Source of the DNA: Candidatus Peribacteraceae bacterium
GTDB taxonomy: Bacteria; Patescibacteriota; Gracilibacteria; Peribacterales; Peribacteraceae
Direction: 5' to 3'
Assembly: GCA_013140485.1 (NCBI GenBank)
Contig: JABFSS010000117.1
Coordinates: 1-35,547, forward strand
DNA length: 35,547 nt
A program made the translations under genes and the position numbers. Under the pieces are notes generated by a model. It was not told where the DNA came from. It was given only the letters and a program-made list of their open reading frames with translations, and did no database searches. Within the stretch, counting starts at the first letter, position 1; each line of letters opens with the position of its first letter. Below are positions 7,468 to 15,262 of this stretch, piece by piece.

Positions 7468-8748
7468 CTAAAGGTCATCGAAAACATATGCCGGCATCCC
7501 ATGCTCACCGACGTCCAAGCCTTCCTTTTCTTCCGCCGTTCCGACGCGCAGACCGATCACGGCTTTGATGACGAGCCACGCAATAGAGGAGGCGATGACG
7601 ACGAACGCGCCGACCGCGACGACACCCACTGCCTGCGACGTCAAAAGCGTCAGACCCCCGCCGTAGAGCAGGCCGTTGGCGCCCGTGAAGACGGAACCAT
7701 CAATAGTCGCGAAGAGACCGACGGCGAGGGTTCCCCACACACCGTTGATCAAGTGGACGGAGAGTGCGCCGACGGGATCATCGATCCGCAGCTTCTCGAA
7801 TCCGAAGACTGCCAGGACCGCCAGGACCCCGGCAATGCCGCCGATCACCACGGCACCCGCCATGGAGACGGCATCGCATCCCGCGGTAACCGCCACGAGG
7901 CCGCCGAGCGTTCCGTTGATGATCATGCTCAAGTCCGGCTTCTTCTGGAGATACCACGAGGCCAGAAGAGCCGTGAGCGTACCCGCTGCTGCCGCGAGGT
8001 TTGTCGTCAGAGCGATGTGCGCAATCGAGCGTGCGTCGACCGCCATGGTGCTTCCCGGATTGAAGCCGAACCAGCCCAGCCAGAGGATCAATCCTCCCAG
8101 CGTGACGTTCGTCATGTTGTGTCCCCGGATGGTTTGAGCCTTTCCCTGGGCGTCAAACCTCCCCAGACGCGGGCCGAGGATGATGGCGCCCATCAGAGCA
8201 GCCCATCCTCCGATACTGTGGACCACGGAGGATCCGGCGAAATCATGGAAGGGCGTCGCAAGCGTTGAGAGGAAGCCGCCGCCCCAAATCCAGTGGCCGG
8301 CGATGGGGTAGATAACGGCGGTCAAGGCGGCCGCAAACACGATGAAGGAGCCGAATTTTATGCGCTCGGCAACGGCGCCCGAGACGATCGTGGCGGCGGT
8401 GCCGGCGAAGACCAGCTGGAAAAAGAATTTGGCCGCCATCGGGACGGAGGTCCAGTCGAGCGCGCTGAATGACGCTGAACCGTTGATCAGCGACGGCAAG
8501 AAGCCCGTGAGACCGATGTACGGATTGCCGTTCCCGAACATCAGCGCAAAGCCAATGGTCCAGAAGGCGATGCTGGAGACCGCGAAGACGACGTAATTTT
8601 TGGCGAGGATGTTCACGCAGTTCTTGGCGCGGCAGAGGCCGGATTCCACCAATGCGAAGCCCGCGTTCATGAAGAACACGAGGAAGGCGGTCATGAGGAC
8701 CCACGACGTGTCGAGGGCGATCTTGAGGTCGGGGAGTGTGAGTTCCAT
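7468..8748 (-). CDS. amt: Ammonium transporter (Amt/MEP/Rh family)
   Basis: Conducts ammonium/ammonia across the cytoplasmic membrane. Seen: an N-terminal helix with FFMNAGFALVESGLCRAKN (canonical Amt helix 1), FHDFAGSSVVHSIGG with the Asp and first pore His, GFNPGST, and SVHLINGVWGTLAVGL with the second pore His. About 11 membrane segments and 426 residues, normal for the family. The frame is open to 8853, but the extra 35 residues (Cys/Pro/Phe-rich) are not Amt-like, so the ATG at 8748 is preferred. It lies 52 bp downstream of glnA. No GlnK/PII gene, the usual partner, is in the window. Confidence 0.96.
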   Translation of the reverse strand: MELTLPDLKIALDTSWVLMTAFLVFFMNAGFALVESGLCRAKNCVNILAKNYVVFAVSSIAFWTIGFALMFGNGNPYIGLTGFLPSLINGSASFSALDWTSVPMAAKFFFQLVFAGTAATIVSGAVAERIKFGSFIVFAAALTAVIYPIAGHWIWGGGFLSTLATPFHDFAGSSVVHSIGGWAALMGAIILGPRLGRFDAQGKAQTIRGHNMTNVTLGGLILWLGWFGFNPGSTMAVDARSIAHIALTTNLAAAAGTLTALLASWYLQKKPDLSMIINGTLGGLVAVTAGCDAVSMAGAVVIGGIAGVLAVLAVFGFEKLRIDDPVGALSVHLINGVWGTLAVGLFATIDGSVFTGANGLLYGGGLTLLTSQAVGVVAVGAFVVIASSIAWLVIKAVIGLRVGTAEEKEGLDVGEHGMPAYVFDDL

Positions 8749-8763
8749 GGGGAAGGGGGGGGC

Positions 8764-8796
8764 GGGAAAGGGACAGAGGAAACAAAAGAGACAAAA
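8764..8796. repeat. Single-armed word array in the glnA/amt gap
   Basis: GGGACAGAGG, AAACAAAAGAG and ACAAAAGGG words fill the gap between the two genes. It uses the same vocabulary (ACAGAGG, ACAAAGG) as the folK/folB gap at 15786-15825 and the DipZ-like linker, but no complementary arm is present here. Confidence 0.45.
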
Positions 8797-8800
8797 GGGT

Positions 8801-10306
8801 TCAGACGTCGTAGTAGCGGAAGAATTCAGACGCCGTGGGTCTCTTCGACTCATCGGCTGCCTCGGCGCGCTTACCGGCGATGAAGTTGTCGATCAATGCC
8901 TGGCTGAAGACGCCGCCCTGGAGGAGGAATTCGTTATCCTGCTCGAGCGCGTCCAATGCTTCCGAGAGTGAGGCCGGAGCGCGCTTGATCTTGGCCAGTT
9001 GTTCGGGAGCCATGTCGTACAAGTTGCCGTCGGTGTGATCGCCCGGGAGCAAGCCTTTCGCGATGCCATCGAGTCCGGCGAGCATCAGCGCGGAGAAGGC
9101 GAGGTACGGGTTGCAGGCGGGGTCCGGCATGCGGAATTCGACACGCTTGGCCTTGGGGTTGTTGCTGTACATCGGGATGCGGATCGCGGCGCTACGGTTG
9201 CGGGCCGAGTAGATCAAGTTCACCGGGGCTTCGAAGCCCGGAACGAGACGCTTGTAGCTGTTGGTCGTCGGGTTGCAGATTGCGCAGAGAGCCTTGGCGT
9301 GGTGAATCAATCCCGCAATGTAGTGCAGCGCCATCTTGCTCAGTCCCGCATATTCTTCGCCGGCGAAGAGCGGCTTGCCCTGCTTCCACAAGCTCATGTG
9401 GACGTGCATCCCCGAACCGTTGTCGCCGAAGAGAGGCTTCGGCATGAAGGTCGCCGTTTTTCCATAGCGGTATGCGACGTTGCGGACGATGTACTTGTAG
9501 CGCATCAATTTATCCGCCATCACCAGCAGTTCATCACGCTCCATGTCGATCTCCGCCTGGCCGGCGGTGGCGACTTCGTGGTGGAAGGTTTCGATCTTGA
9601 TGCCGGCGCGCTCCATTTCGCGGACCATCGTCGAGCGGAGGTCCTGCTGCTGGTCCATCGGCGATGTCGGGAAGTAGCCTTCTTTGTGGCGGATCTTGTA
9701 GCCGAGGTTGCCCGCCATGCCGTCTTCTCCCTTGCCCGTGTTCCAGATGCCTTCGGTGGAATCAACGTCGTACATCGCGCCGTGGGCGCTCGTGTCGTAC
9801 TTCACGGAATCAAAAATGAAGAACTCCGCTTCCGGTCCGAAGTAGGCCATATCGGCGACGTTGCTGTTCTTCAAGTACTCCATCGCGCGCATCGCGACCG
9901 TGCGGGGGCTGCTGTCATACCACTCGCCCGTGATCGGATCCTTGACGTTGCAGAGGACTGAGAGCGTCTGTTCAGTCTTAAACGTGTCAAGAATGGCGGT
10001 TGTGGGATCGGGAACCAGCAACATGTCGGACTCCTGGATCATGCGGAAGCCGCGGATCGAACTTCCGTCGAAGCCCGCCGAGCCCTTCAGCACGTCTTCC
10101 ATCTCGTGGATCGGTTTGCTCGTGTGCTGGAGCGTGCCGGGAACGTCGACGAACGTGAGGTCGAGCACGGTGCATTCATGCTTCTTGGCGAACGCGATGG
10201 CGTCGTCGGCCGTCTTGATCTTCGGCGTGAACGACAGGTCGTCGCCCGCATGCGTGCGGGGGATCTTCATGAGTTCCTTTTCGAGTGCTCCGGCGACGGG
10301 ATTCAT
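8801..10306 (-). CDS. glnA: Glutamine synthetase, type I
   Basis: Makes glutamine from glutamate, ammonia and ATP in the cytoplasm. Visible signatures: GFDGSSIRGF in the N-terminal beta-grasp, GPEAEFFIFD, GSGMHVHMSLW, NSYKRLVPGFEAPV and ARNRSAAIRIP (metal, ATP and glutamate sites). GNLYDM near residue 430 matches the Tyr loop that is adenylylated in some GSI enzymes; no adenylyltransferase is in the window. With the ATG at 10306 the protein has 501 residues. An inner ATG at 10270 has the only convincing Shine-Dalgarno-like AAGGA in the region, 4 nt upstream, and is a good alternative. It is the first gene of a cluster with amt, divergent from a TrmB-like regulator across a 217-bp gap. Confidence 0.96.
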   Translation of the reverse strand: MNPVAGALEKELMKIPRTHAGDDLSFTPKIKTADDAIAFAKKHECTVLDLTFVDVPGTLQHTSKPIHEMEDVLKGSAGFDGSSIRGFRMIQESDMLLVPDPTTAILDTFKTEQTLSVLCNVKDPITGEWYDSSPRTVAMRAMEYLKNSNVADMAYFGPEAEFFIFDSVKYDTSAHGAMYDVDSTEGIWNTGKGEDGMAGNLGYKIRHKEGYFPTSPMDQQQDLRSTMVREMERAGIKIETFHHEVATAGQAEIDMERDELLVMADKLMRYKYIVRNVAYRYGKTATFMPKPLFGDNGSGMHVHMSLWKQGKPLFAGEEYAGLSKMALHYIAGLIHHAKALCAICNPTTNSYKRLVPGFEAPVNLIYSARNRSAAIRIPMYSNNPKAKRVEFRMPDPACNPYLAFSALMLAGLDGIAKGLLPGDHTDGNLYDMAPEQLAKIKRAPASLSEALDALEQDNEFLLQGGVFSQALIDNFIAGKRAEAADESKRPTASEFFRYYDV

Positions 10307-10523
10307 AAGAAAATGGGGAAGAAATGAAAGTGGTCGCGTATGTTTTACGGGCTGACGGAAGGGAATCCAACGGGGTGTCCGAACACAATTTGTCGTTCTG
10401 TTCATTTTTTTTACAACACGGTTGCTTTACACTGATGCCCCTACGAGACGGTGTCAGCCCTGAATTTTCTTCATCCTTCTCGTCAGTGTTTGAGACAATT
10501 ACACGTTGCGACCCCTCTCATCT

Positions 10524-11270
10524 ATGGCAAAAGACTTACTGCGCATTTTGGAGTCCGTCGGTCTGAGTGATGCACAGGCCGCGCTCTACGTTGCGGGCTT
10601 GCAACTGAGCTCGGCTCCGGCCTCCGAATATGCCAAGGCAACAGGAATCAACCGGATTACGGCCTACAACACACTGGAGGAGATGGTGCATCAGGGGCGG
10701 TTCACACTTGTCAAGAAAGTGCGCGGCAAGTGGTACGCGCCGGTCGCGCCCGAATACCTCGCGGTCGATGCCCGTAAGAATGCCGATGCGCTGGACCGAT
10801 CGCTTCCGGAATTGCGGTCGTTGCAAGGCACCAAGGAGCGGAAGCCGCATGTGCGCTTTTTCGAAGGCTGGGACGGCGTCCGCCGCATTTACGACGACAC
10901 ACTCGCGGCGCGCAGCGAAATCCTCAACTTCGCCAACTCCGCCGTCGTGCGCAAATACTGGCCGAATTATGACGAAGCGTACGTCGCCGAACGCGTGAAG
11001 CGGGGGATCCACTTGCGCGGCATCGCCCCCGATGACGTCATGGGACGGCGGGTCCACGGCGAAGACAAGAAAAAGCTGCGTGAGATCCGTCTCGTCCCTG
11101 CCAAAGATTTCGACTTCACGAACGAGATCAACATTTACGATCATAAAGTCGCGATCTGTTCCTTCGCCAGTTCGCCGCAAATGTTCGGCGTGATCATCGA
11201 GAGCAAAGAAGTGGCGGAGACGCAGAGGCAGATCTTCGAGATGGCGTGGAGGTACGCAGGCAGGAAATGA
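10524..11270 (+). CDS. TrmB-family transcriptional regulator
   Basis: An N-terminal winged-helix domain of the TrmB type (residues 1-75): helices LLRILESVGLSDAQAALYVAGL and a recognition helix region EYAKATGINRITAYNTLEEM, followed by a wing with KKVRGKWYAP. The C-terminal half (RRIYDDTLAARSEILNFANS onward) resembles the ligand-sensing, phospholipase-D-like fold found in short TrmB proteins. An ATG start at 10524 is preferred to the TTG at 10506. It is divergent from the glnA-amt cluster, which makes nitrogen control of that cluster a reasonable inference, not shown. Followed directly by palindromic repeats. Confidence 0.85.
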   Translation: MAKDLLRILESVGLSDAQAALYVAGLQLSSAPASEYAKATGINRITAYNTLEEMVHQGRFTLVKKVRGKWYAPVAPEYLAVDARKNADALDRSLPELRSLQGTKERKPHVRFFEGWDGVRRIYDDTLAARSEILNFANSAVVRKYWPNYDEAYVAERVKRGIHLRGIAPDDVMGRRVHGEDKKKLREIRLVPAKDFDFTNEINIYDHKVAICSFASSPQMFGVIIESKEVAETQRQIFEMAWRYAGRK

Positions 11271-11296
11271 TTGTCACTCTGAGCGGAGCGAAGAGT
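11271..11296. repeat. Short palindromic intergenic repeat, copy 2
   Basis: TTGTCACTCTGAGCG followed by AAGAGTG: CACTCT and AGAGTG form a 6-bp stem around GAGCGGAGCGA. It matches copy 1 at 1172-1200 with paired (compensatory) changes in the arms, ATTCT/AGAAT there and CACTCT/AGAGTG here. Confidence 0.65.
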
Positions 11297-11320
11297 GGCT
11301 TGGCGGTACACAGCCAAGCC
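11297..11320. terminator. Perfect 8-bp hairpin after the TrmB-like gene
   Basis: GGCTTGGC, an 8-nt loop, then GCCAAGCC. It sits between the TrmB-like gene and a convergent orphan gene, so it could stop transcription from both sides, but there is no T-run on either side. It may instead be a REP-like repeat. Confidence 0.45.
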
Positions 11321-11345
11321 TAACCGCTAAATCCGGAGCTTGTCT

Positions 11346-11729
11346 TCAATCATTTACAGCACTCGCTTGTCGCCATGGCATCTGAGTTACGGACGACGGC
11401 ACGGGACGCATGGCATCTGGATTGATCTTGGACAGAACAGAGTTTTTGTGAGCGGCAATTTCAGAACCGATGCGGGCGCGCTCGTCAACAAGTATAAAAC
11501 TCGGACGGGCTCCCAGCCCATCGAGAACACTATCCATTTGACCTGCCTTATTCATGGCGTCGTACAATTTTTGCAGAAAGTCATAGACATACTCCCGCTG
11601 TTTTTTTGCAGGAAGATTTTCGACGATAGTCGCAAGCGCGTTTGGATGGCCGAGATCCAATTCGCCGGATAGTCTTTCCATCGCCGAGGGGTCATCCTGA
11701 ATGCCGTAGCGCTTGGCTTTGTTTGCCAT
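11346..11729 (-). CDS. Hypothetical protein
   Basis: 127 residues, soluble, helix-rich N-terminal half (ERLSGELDLGHPNALATIVE, KKQREYVYDFLQKLYDAMNK), then a possible strand FILVDERARIG and a Pro/Ser-rich tail. No known family recognised. The ATG at 11729 is preceded by a strongly AT-rich stretch; on the minus strand TTGCTT and TATTAA stand 17 bp apart there and may form its promoter. It is convergent with the TrmB-like gene and divergent from thyA. Confidence 0.65.
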   Translation of the reverse strand: MANKAKRYGIQDDPSAMERLSGELDLGHPNALATIVENLPAKKQREYVYDFLQKLYDAMNKAGQMDSVLDGLGARPSFILVDERARIGSEIAAHKNSVLSKINPDAMRPVPSSVTQMPWRQASAVND

Positions 11730-11877
11730 ACGTATTTTGGGAGAGAAGTCTTAAGTGTATATTAATAATATATTTGTAAATAAAAAGCAACTTTCTCCTG
11801 ACAATACGCATCTTTTGGATGACCTCACGCATCTATGACAACGCGAGACAGTTTGCTCTTTCTGAAGTTTCTCCTGC

Positions 11878-11890
11878 TATTCTTGCCGCA
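11878..11890 (+). promoter_or_regulatory. Candidate leaderless -10 element of thyA
   Basis: TATTCT at 11878-11883, then 6 nt, then ATG at 11890. The same hexamer and spacing precede folB (minus strand, 16182-16187). Confidence 0.4.
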
Positions 11891-12750
11891 TGCGCGCATA
11901 TCTTCATTTACTTCAACATATCCTCGATCACGGCGTCAAAAAAGACGACCGCACGGGCGTGGGAACGCTCAGCACATTCGGCAACCAGATGCGGTTCAAT
12001 CTGCAGGAAGGTTTTCCTCTGCTAACCACAAAGAAGCTCTCGACCCGTTCGATCTTCCAGGAACTTCTCTGGTTTCTGAAAGGCGATACCAACGTGAAAT
12101 CTCTGCAGGCGGTGGGCGTGAGTATTTGGGACGAATGGGCGACGGCGGAGCAGTGCGCCAAATTCGGGCGGCAAGAAGGCGAACTGGGTCCGGTGTACGG
12201 GCATCAGTGGCGCAACTTCGGTGCGACGATGAAGCCGGATGGGACGTATGAGAAAAATGGCGTGGATCAGATCGCGCAGCTGATCGAAGGCATCAAGAAG
12301 AATCCCAATAGCCGTCGGCACATCGTCACCGGATGGAATCCGAAGGAGGCAGATCAAGTGGCACTGCCGCCCTGCCACACCTTGTTTCAGTTCTACGTGA
12401 CATCAGGGATCGCGGGCAGAATGCCCGCGCTAAGTTGCCAGCTCTATCAGCGCAGCGCCGATACATTCCTGGGCGTGCCGTTCAACATCGCCAGCTATGC
12501 CCTGCTCACGCACATGATTGCGCAAGTCTGCGGTCTCCAGGTCGGCGAGTTCGTCCACACGCTCGGCGATACGCATTTGTATCTGAATCATCTCGATCAA
12601 GCGAAGGAACAACTCAGCCGTGAGCCAAGGAAGATTCCACAATTGAAGCTGAATCCGGCGGTCAAAAACATCGATGACTTCAAGTATGAAGATATTGAGA
12701 TCATCGGATATGACGCCCATCCGAGTATAAAAGCGCCGATTGCGGTATAA
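11890..12750 (+). CDS. thyA: Thymidylate synthase
   Basis: Methylates dUMP to dTMP using methylene-tetrahydrofolate. Seen: DDRTGVGTLS at the N-terminus (phosphate-binding Arg21), FLKGDTN, WRNFG, catalytic Cys162 in ALPPCHTLFQFYV, then SCQLYQRSADTFLGVPFNIASYALL and GDTHLYLNHLDQAKEQL. The 286-residue length is slightly above the roughly 264 of the E. coli enzyme. One visible extra stretch lies between FQFYV and SCQLYQRS: 11 residues (171-181) where E. coli has 5, encoded by a perfect GC-rich palindrome. The dihydrofolate produced here is recycled by the DHFR gene directly downstream. A TATTCT hexamer 6 nt before the ATG suggests leaderless expression. Confidence 0.97.
   Translation: MRAYLHLLQHILDHGVKKDDRTGVGTLSTFGNQMRFNLQEGFPLLTTKKLSTRSIFQELLWFLKGDTNVKSLQAVGVSIWDEWATAEQCAKFGRQEGELGPVYGHQWRNFGATMKPDGTYEKNGVDQIAQLIEGIKKNPNSRRHIVTGWNPKEADQVALPPCHTLFQFYVTSGIAGRMPALSCQLYQRSADTFLGVPFNIASYALLTHMIAQVCGLQVGEFVHTLGDTHLYLNHLDQAKEQLSREPRKIPQLKLNPAVKNIDDFKYEDIEIIGYDAHPSIKAPIAV
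12411..12429. repeat. In-frame palindrome inside thyA
   Basis: CGCGGGCA, GAA, TGCCCGCG: a perfect 8-bp stem with a 3-nt loop, codons 174-180 (IAGRMPA). It coincides with the extra residues relative to the E. coli enzyme, and its sequence style is that of intergenic REP-like repeats. Confidence 0.75.
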
Positions 12751-12850
12751 ATCCTAAACTCTAACTTCAAAATCCTAAGCAAATCCTAATTCCTAACACC
12801 TTGTTTCTTGAAAATTGTTTAGGATTTAGGGTTTAGGGTTTAGGATTTCC
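12750..12850. repeat. Word-type inverted array in the thyA/DHFR gap
   Basis: The left arm (12750-12797) carries AATCCTAA words four times with variations; the right arm (12815-12850) carries the complement, TTTAGGATTTAGGG then TTTAGGG and TTTAGGAT. The whole 102-bp gap is filled. The last TAGGAT (12841-12846) stands exactly 6 nt before the DHFR start codon and could act as a -10 element. Confidence 0.75.
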
Positions 12851-12852
12851 GC

Positions 12853-13344
12853 ATGATTCTCTCCATCATCGCCGCCGCGTCCGACAACAACGTCATCGGG
12901 AACAAAGGGCAGCTTCCCTGGAAGCTTGCCGAGGATTTCAAACGCATGAAAGAACTGACGATGGGTCATCCGCTCATCATGGGACGCAAGACGCACGAGT
13001 CCATCGGAAGGGCGCTCCCCGGCCGCCGCAACATCGTCATCACGCATCAGAAAATGACATTTCCCGGCTGCGAAGTGGTCACATCACTTGATGGGGCTCT
13101 CCAGTCCGTCACGGATGAAACAGAAGCATTCATCTTCGGCGGAGGCGAGATTTACAAGCAGGGGATGGAGAAGGCGCAGAAGATTTACCTGACACGCGTG
13201 CAAGCGTCAGTAGAGGGGGATGCATTTTTTCCGGAGATTGATCCGAAACACTGGAAAGAAGTTGCACGCGAAGACCATCCTGCGGATACGGAGAATCAGT
13301 ATCCGTATTCGTTTATCACGTACGAGCGGAAAACTGAGTTATGA
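12853..13344 (+). CDS. folA: Dihydrofolate reductase
   Basis: Reduces dihydrofolate to tetrahydrofolate with NADPH; needed to recycle the dihydrofolate made by ThyA. Seen: IIAAASDNNVIGNKGQLPW (N-terminal strand and Met20-type loop), the acidic LAEDFKRMK helix with the active-site acid, MGRKTHESIG (NADPH and folate contacts), IFGGGEIYKQGM, YLTRV and GDAFFPEID. The length of 163 residues is typical. Second gene of a thyA-folA pair; the gap between them is a palindromic word array that may hold its promoter. A convergent orphan gene overlaps its last 6 bp. Confidence 0.97.
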   Translation: MILSIIAAASDNNVIGNKGQLPWKLAEDFKRMKELTMGHPLIMGRKTHESIGRALPGRRNIVITHQKMTFPGCEVVTSLDGALQSVTDETEAFIFGGGEIYKQGMEKAQKIYLTRVQASVEGDAFFPEIDPKHWKEVAREDHPADTENQYPYSFITYERKTEL

Positions 13345-13563
13345 AAGTTTTTGCTCGGCACGATCCAGCAATTGTCTTTCTTGAACTTCATCAAGAAAAA
13401 CAGCCATTGGAATGATATCGGGAGTATTTTCGCCATTAAGACAAATAGTGACGTCTTGATTGGTAAGCGCCAGAATCGTACCGAACGTATTATCAGGAAA
13501 ATGTACGAGGCTTTTTTCTCTGTACACTACGTGATTGATCTCCACAGAGGGAATGGACTTCAT
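13339..13563 (-). CDS. Small hypothetical protein
   Basis: 74 residues from the ATG at 13563 (MKSIPSVEINHVVYREK...); an upstream TTG at 13614 would add 17 residues. It looks like a small beta-rich module (VEINHVVYREKSLVHF, FGTILALTNQDVTICLNG) ending in a helix (FLDEVQERQLLDRAEQKL). The 3' end overlaps the end of the DHFR gene tail to tail by 6 bp. No family recognised. Codon pattern and AT content are plausible, but support is limited. Confidence 0.45.
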   Translation of the reverse strand: MKSIPSVEINHVVYREKSLVHFPDNTFGTILALTNQDVTICLNGENTPDIIPMAVFLDEVQERQLLDRAEQKLS

Positions 13564-13728
13564 TGTGCACAGGGGAAAGAGAAGGCATTGTGCACGAAGC
13601 GTTTTTCCGGTCAATGTTGCACATCTACCATATCGACTTTTCCTCTTCCATTAGCCATGAATCTGCAGTCATGAATTTTCTCGGCAATCTCTGCGGGCGA
13701 GTGCCAATGGACGTGGGAGACTAGTGGC

Positions 13729-14496
13729 ATGTACGGACTCGCACTCGCACAGGACATGTACAGAGACACCGCCCGGAAAACTCGCGGGCAGAAATTCAGC
13801 ACGGTGGCCAAGAATTTAAAAAGCAAAGCCGATGCGTTGGAATCAAGAGTCGGCGATGAGCAGGACGTGCAAAATGATGTGGCCGATACTCTCGGCGATC
13901 TTTCCGGTGACACGCGTGAACAAGTCGATCAAGTGTTCGAAGGAGATCCGGCTGCGGTGAAGACCATCAAGGAAACCGTCACGCATCTTCGCCAAGGTGC
14001 GGAGGATATTCTGGCGACAACGGAGCATGCAGACATGGAGAACAAGGAACACGGAGGCGAGACTCTGGCGGAGGCGCAATTGGAAGTCACGGGATCGGAG
14101 ACGGGAGATGCGGAGAAAATGGCAGGCAAGAATACGGTCGTCGATAAAGATGTGGGCGTAGGAGCGGCTGCACATGAGACAGAGCACGCAGAGAAACAGG
14201 CGGTACAGACCGTTGACCGCGTATCAGCTACTCCCAACGCCGTCGAGCAGACTACCGTTTCCAATACACTCGACGAAGCACCCAAGAAGGATGAGATGAC
14301 CTCAACACAGTTGACCGAAGCGGGAGCGGTTGCGGTGCAGATTCAAGCAGCACCCGGAAGCAAAGAGACCCTCGATACAATTTACAAAGACACGTATGAA
14401 CATGTTCGTAGCGTCGTCGGCAGTGATCAGCGAGTTATTGAACTTGCACGACAGAAAGACGGATTGGAGCAGGTGGGGGAGATGATGGCTGTCTGA
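13729..14496 (+). CDS. Hypothetical acidic, Ala/Glu-rich protein with an HETEH motif
   Basis: 255 residues, strongly acidic, low-complexity and probably helical or partly disordered in the middle; opens MYGLALAQDMYRDTARKTRG. Residues about 148-152 read HETEH within GAAAHETEHAEKQAV, which fits the HExxH zinc-protease pattern, but surrounding residues are polar rather than the hydrophobic ones usual in zincins, so it may be chance. No signal peptide or membrane segment. It ends 10 bp before a strong bidirectional hairpin shared with the convergent folE. Function unknown. Confidence 0.7.
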   Translation: MYGLALAQDMYRDTARKTRGQKFSTVAKNLKSKADALESRVGDEQDVQNDVADTLGDLSGDTREQVDQVFEGDPAAVKTIKETVTHLRQGAEDILATTEHADMENKEHGGETLAEAQLEVTGSETGDAEKMAGKNTVVDKDVGVGAAAHETEHAEKQAVQTVDRVSATPNAVEQTTVSNTLDEAPKKDEMTSTQLTEAGAVAVQIQAAPGSKETLDTIYKDTYEHVRSVVGSDQRVIELARQKDGLEQVGEMMAV

Positions 14497-14505
14497 ATGC
14501 CGGGA

Positions 14506-14535
14506 GTCAGCTCAGACGTCGGCGTCTGAGCTGAC
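14506..14535. terminator. Perfect 13-bp hairpin between convergent genes
   Basis: GTCAGCTCAGACG, loop TCGG, CGTCTGAGCTGAC. It lies exactly between the stops of the acidic orphan gene and folE, which read towards each other, so one structure could serve both. No T-run follows, so it may act with Rho or be a REP-like element. Confidence 0.65.
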
Positions 14536-14536
14536 C

Positions 14537-15079
14537 TTAACGATGAATCAATGTCATAAACTCCTCCCGCGTCTTCGGATCTTCTTTAAACAACCCCTTC
14601 ACACAGCTCGTCACGGCCGTGGAATGCTGCTTCTGCACACCGCGCATCATCATGCAGAGGTGACTGCACTCGATCACCACGCCGATGCCTTTGGGCTTGA
14701 GAATTTTCTCAAGCGCGTCACAGATCTGTTGGCCCATGCGCTCCTGCACCTGGAGCCGTCGCGCGTACATGTCGACGATCCGCGGAATTTTGCTCAGGCC
14801 GATGACATGCTTCTTGGGGATGTAGCCGACATGCACTTTGCCGAAGAAAGGGAGCAAGTGGTGCTCGCAGAGGGAATACACTTCGATGTCCTTCACGATG
14901 ACCATGCCCTCGGTATCCACCGGCATCAGCGCATTGTTCACGATCTTGTCGACGTTCTGATCGTAGCCGGAGGTCATGAACTCGTACGCTTCGCGGACGC
15001 GGCGGGGTGTTCCCTTCAGGCCGGGGCGGGATGGATCTTCGCCGAGAGCTTCGATGAGCTTCTGGATGAGGTCTTCCAT
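14537..15079 (-). CDS. folE: GTP cyclohydrolase I
   Basis: Catalyses the first step of folate/pterin synthesis, GTP to 7,8-dihydroneopterin triphosphate. Seen: LKGTPRRVREAYEFMTSGY, YSLCEHHLLPFFGKVHVGYIP with zinc ligands Cys71 and His74, GLSKIPRIVDMYARRLQVQE, and HLCMMMRGVQK with the third zinc ligand Cys142, followed by STAVTSCVKGLF. The length of 180 residues is the normal single-domain form. The start at 15079 is an ATG without a Shine-Dalgarno sequence. A 183-bp repeat-rich gap separates it from folK upstream on the same strand, suggesting separate control from folB-folK. Confidence 0.97.
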   Translation of the reverse strand: MEDLIQKLIEALGEDPSRPGLKGTPRRVREAYEFMTSGYDQNVDKIVNNALMPVDTEGMVIVKDIEVYSLCEHHLLPFFGKVHVGYIPKKHVIGLSKIPRIVDMYARRLQVQERMGQQICDALEKILKPKGIGVVIECSHLCMMMRGVQKQHSTAVTSCVKGLFKEDPKTREEFMTLIHR

Positions 15080-15110
15080 GGGTGGGGAGTATGCCGAGAT
15101 TTGTTAATAA

Positions 15111-15222
15111 TGGCCACCTCCCCTGTGACGGAGAGGAGGTGACCGGGAGGTCGTTCTTGTGAGGAGAACGGCCCGGGTTGCCCACCATAACGCGTATGAC
15201 GGGTTGCCCTTCTCCTCCCCCG
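15111..15222. repeat. Composite hairpin cluster upstream of folE
   Basis: Inside the folK-folE gap: CACCTCC (15115-15121) pairs with GGAGGTG (15135-15141); CGTTCT (15152-15157) pairs with AGAACG (15165-15170); GGGTTGCCC occurs twice as a direct repeat (15175-15183, 15201-15209); and a CCCCGCAGGGG-type palindrome follows. No open frame of interest. It may be a small mobile repeat unit or a structured 5' leader of folE. Confidence 0.5.
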
Positions 15223-15262
15223 CAGGGGAAGATCGCGGCGATAGTAATGTTAATTTTACTTA

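Noticed and set aside
8999..9961. Long open frame antisense to glnA (320 codons)
   Set aside because: The minus strand is an unmistakable glutamine synthetase; the plus frame is rich in Arg, Val and His without any motif.
12805..12850. TTTAGGG tandem units as a telomere or chromosome end
   Set aside because: They are internal, few, degenerate and have the complementary arm next to them; they fit the word-array design of other gaps.
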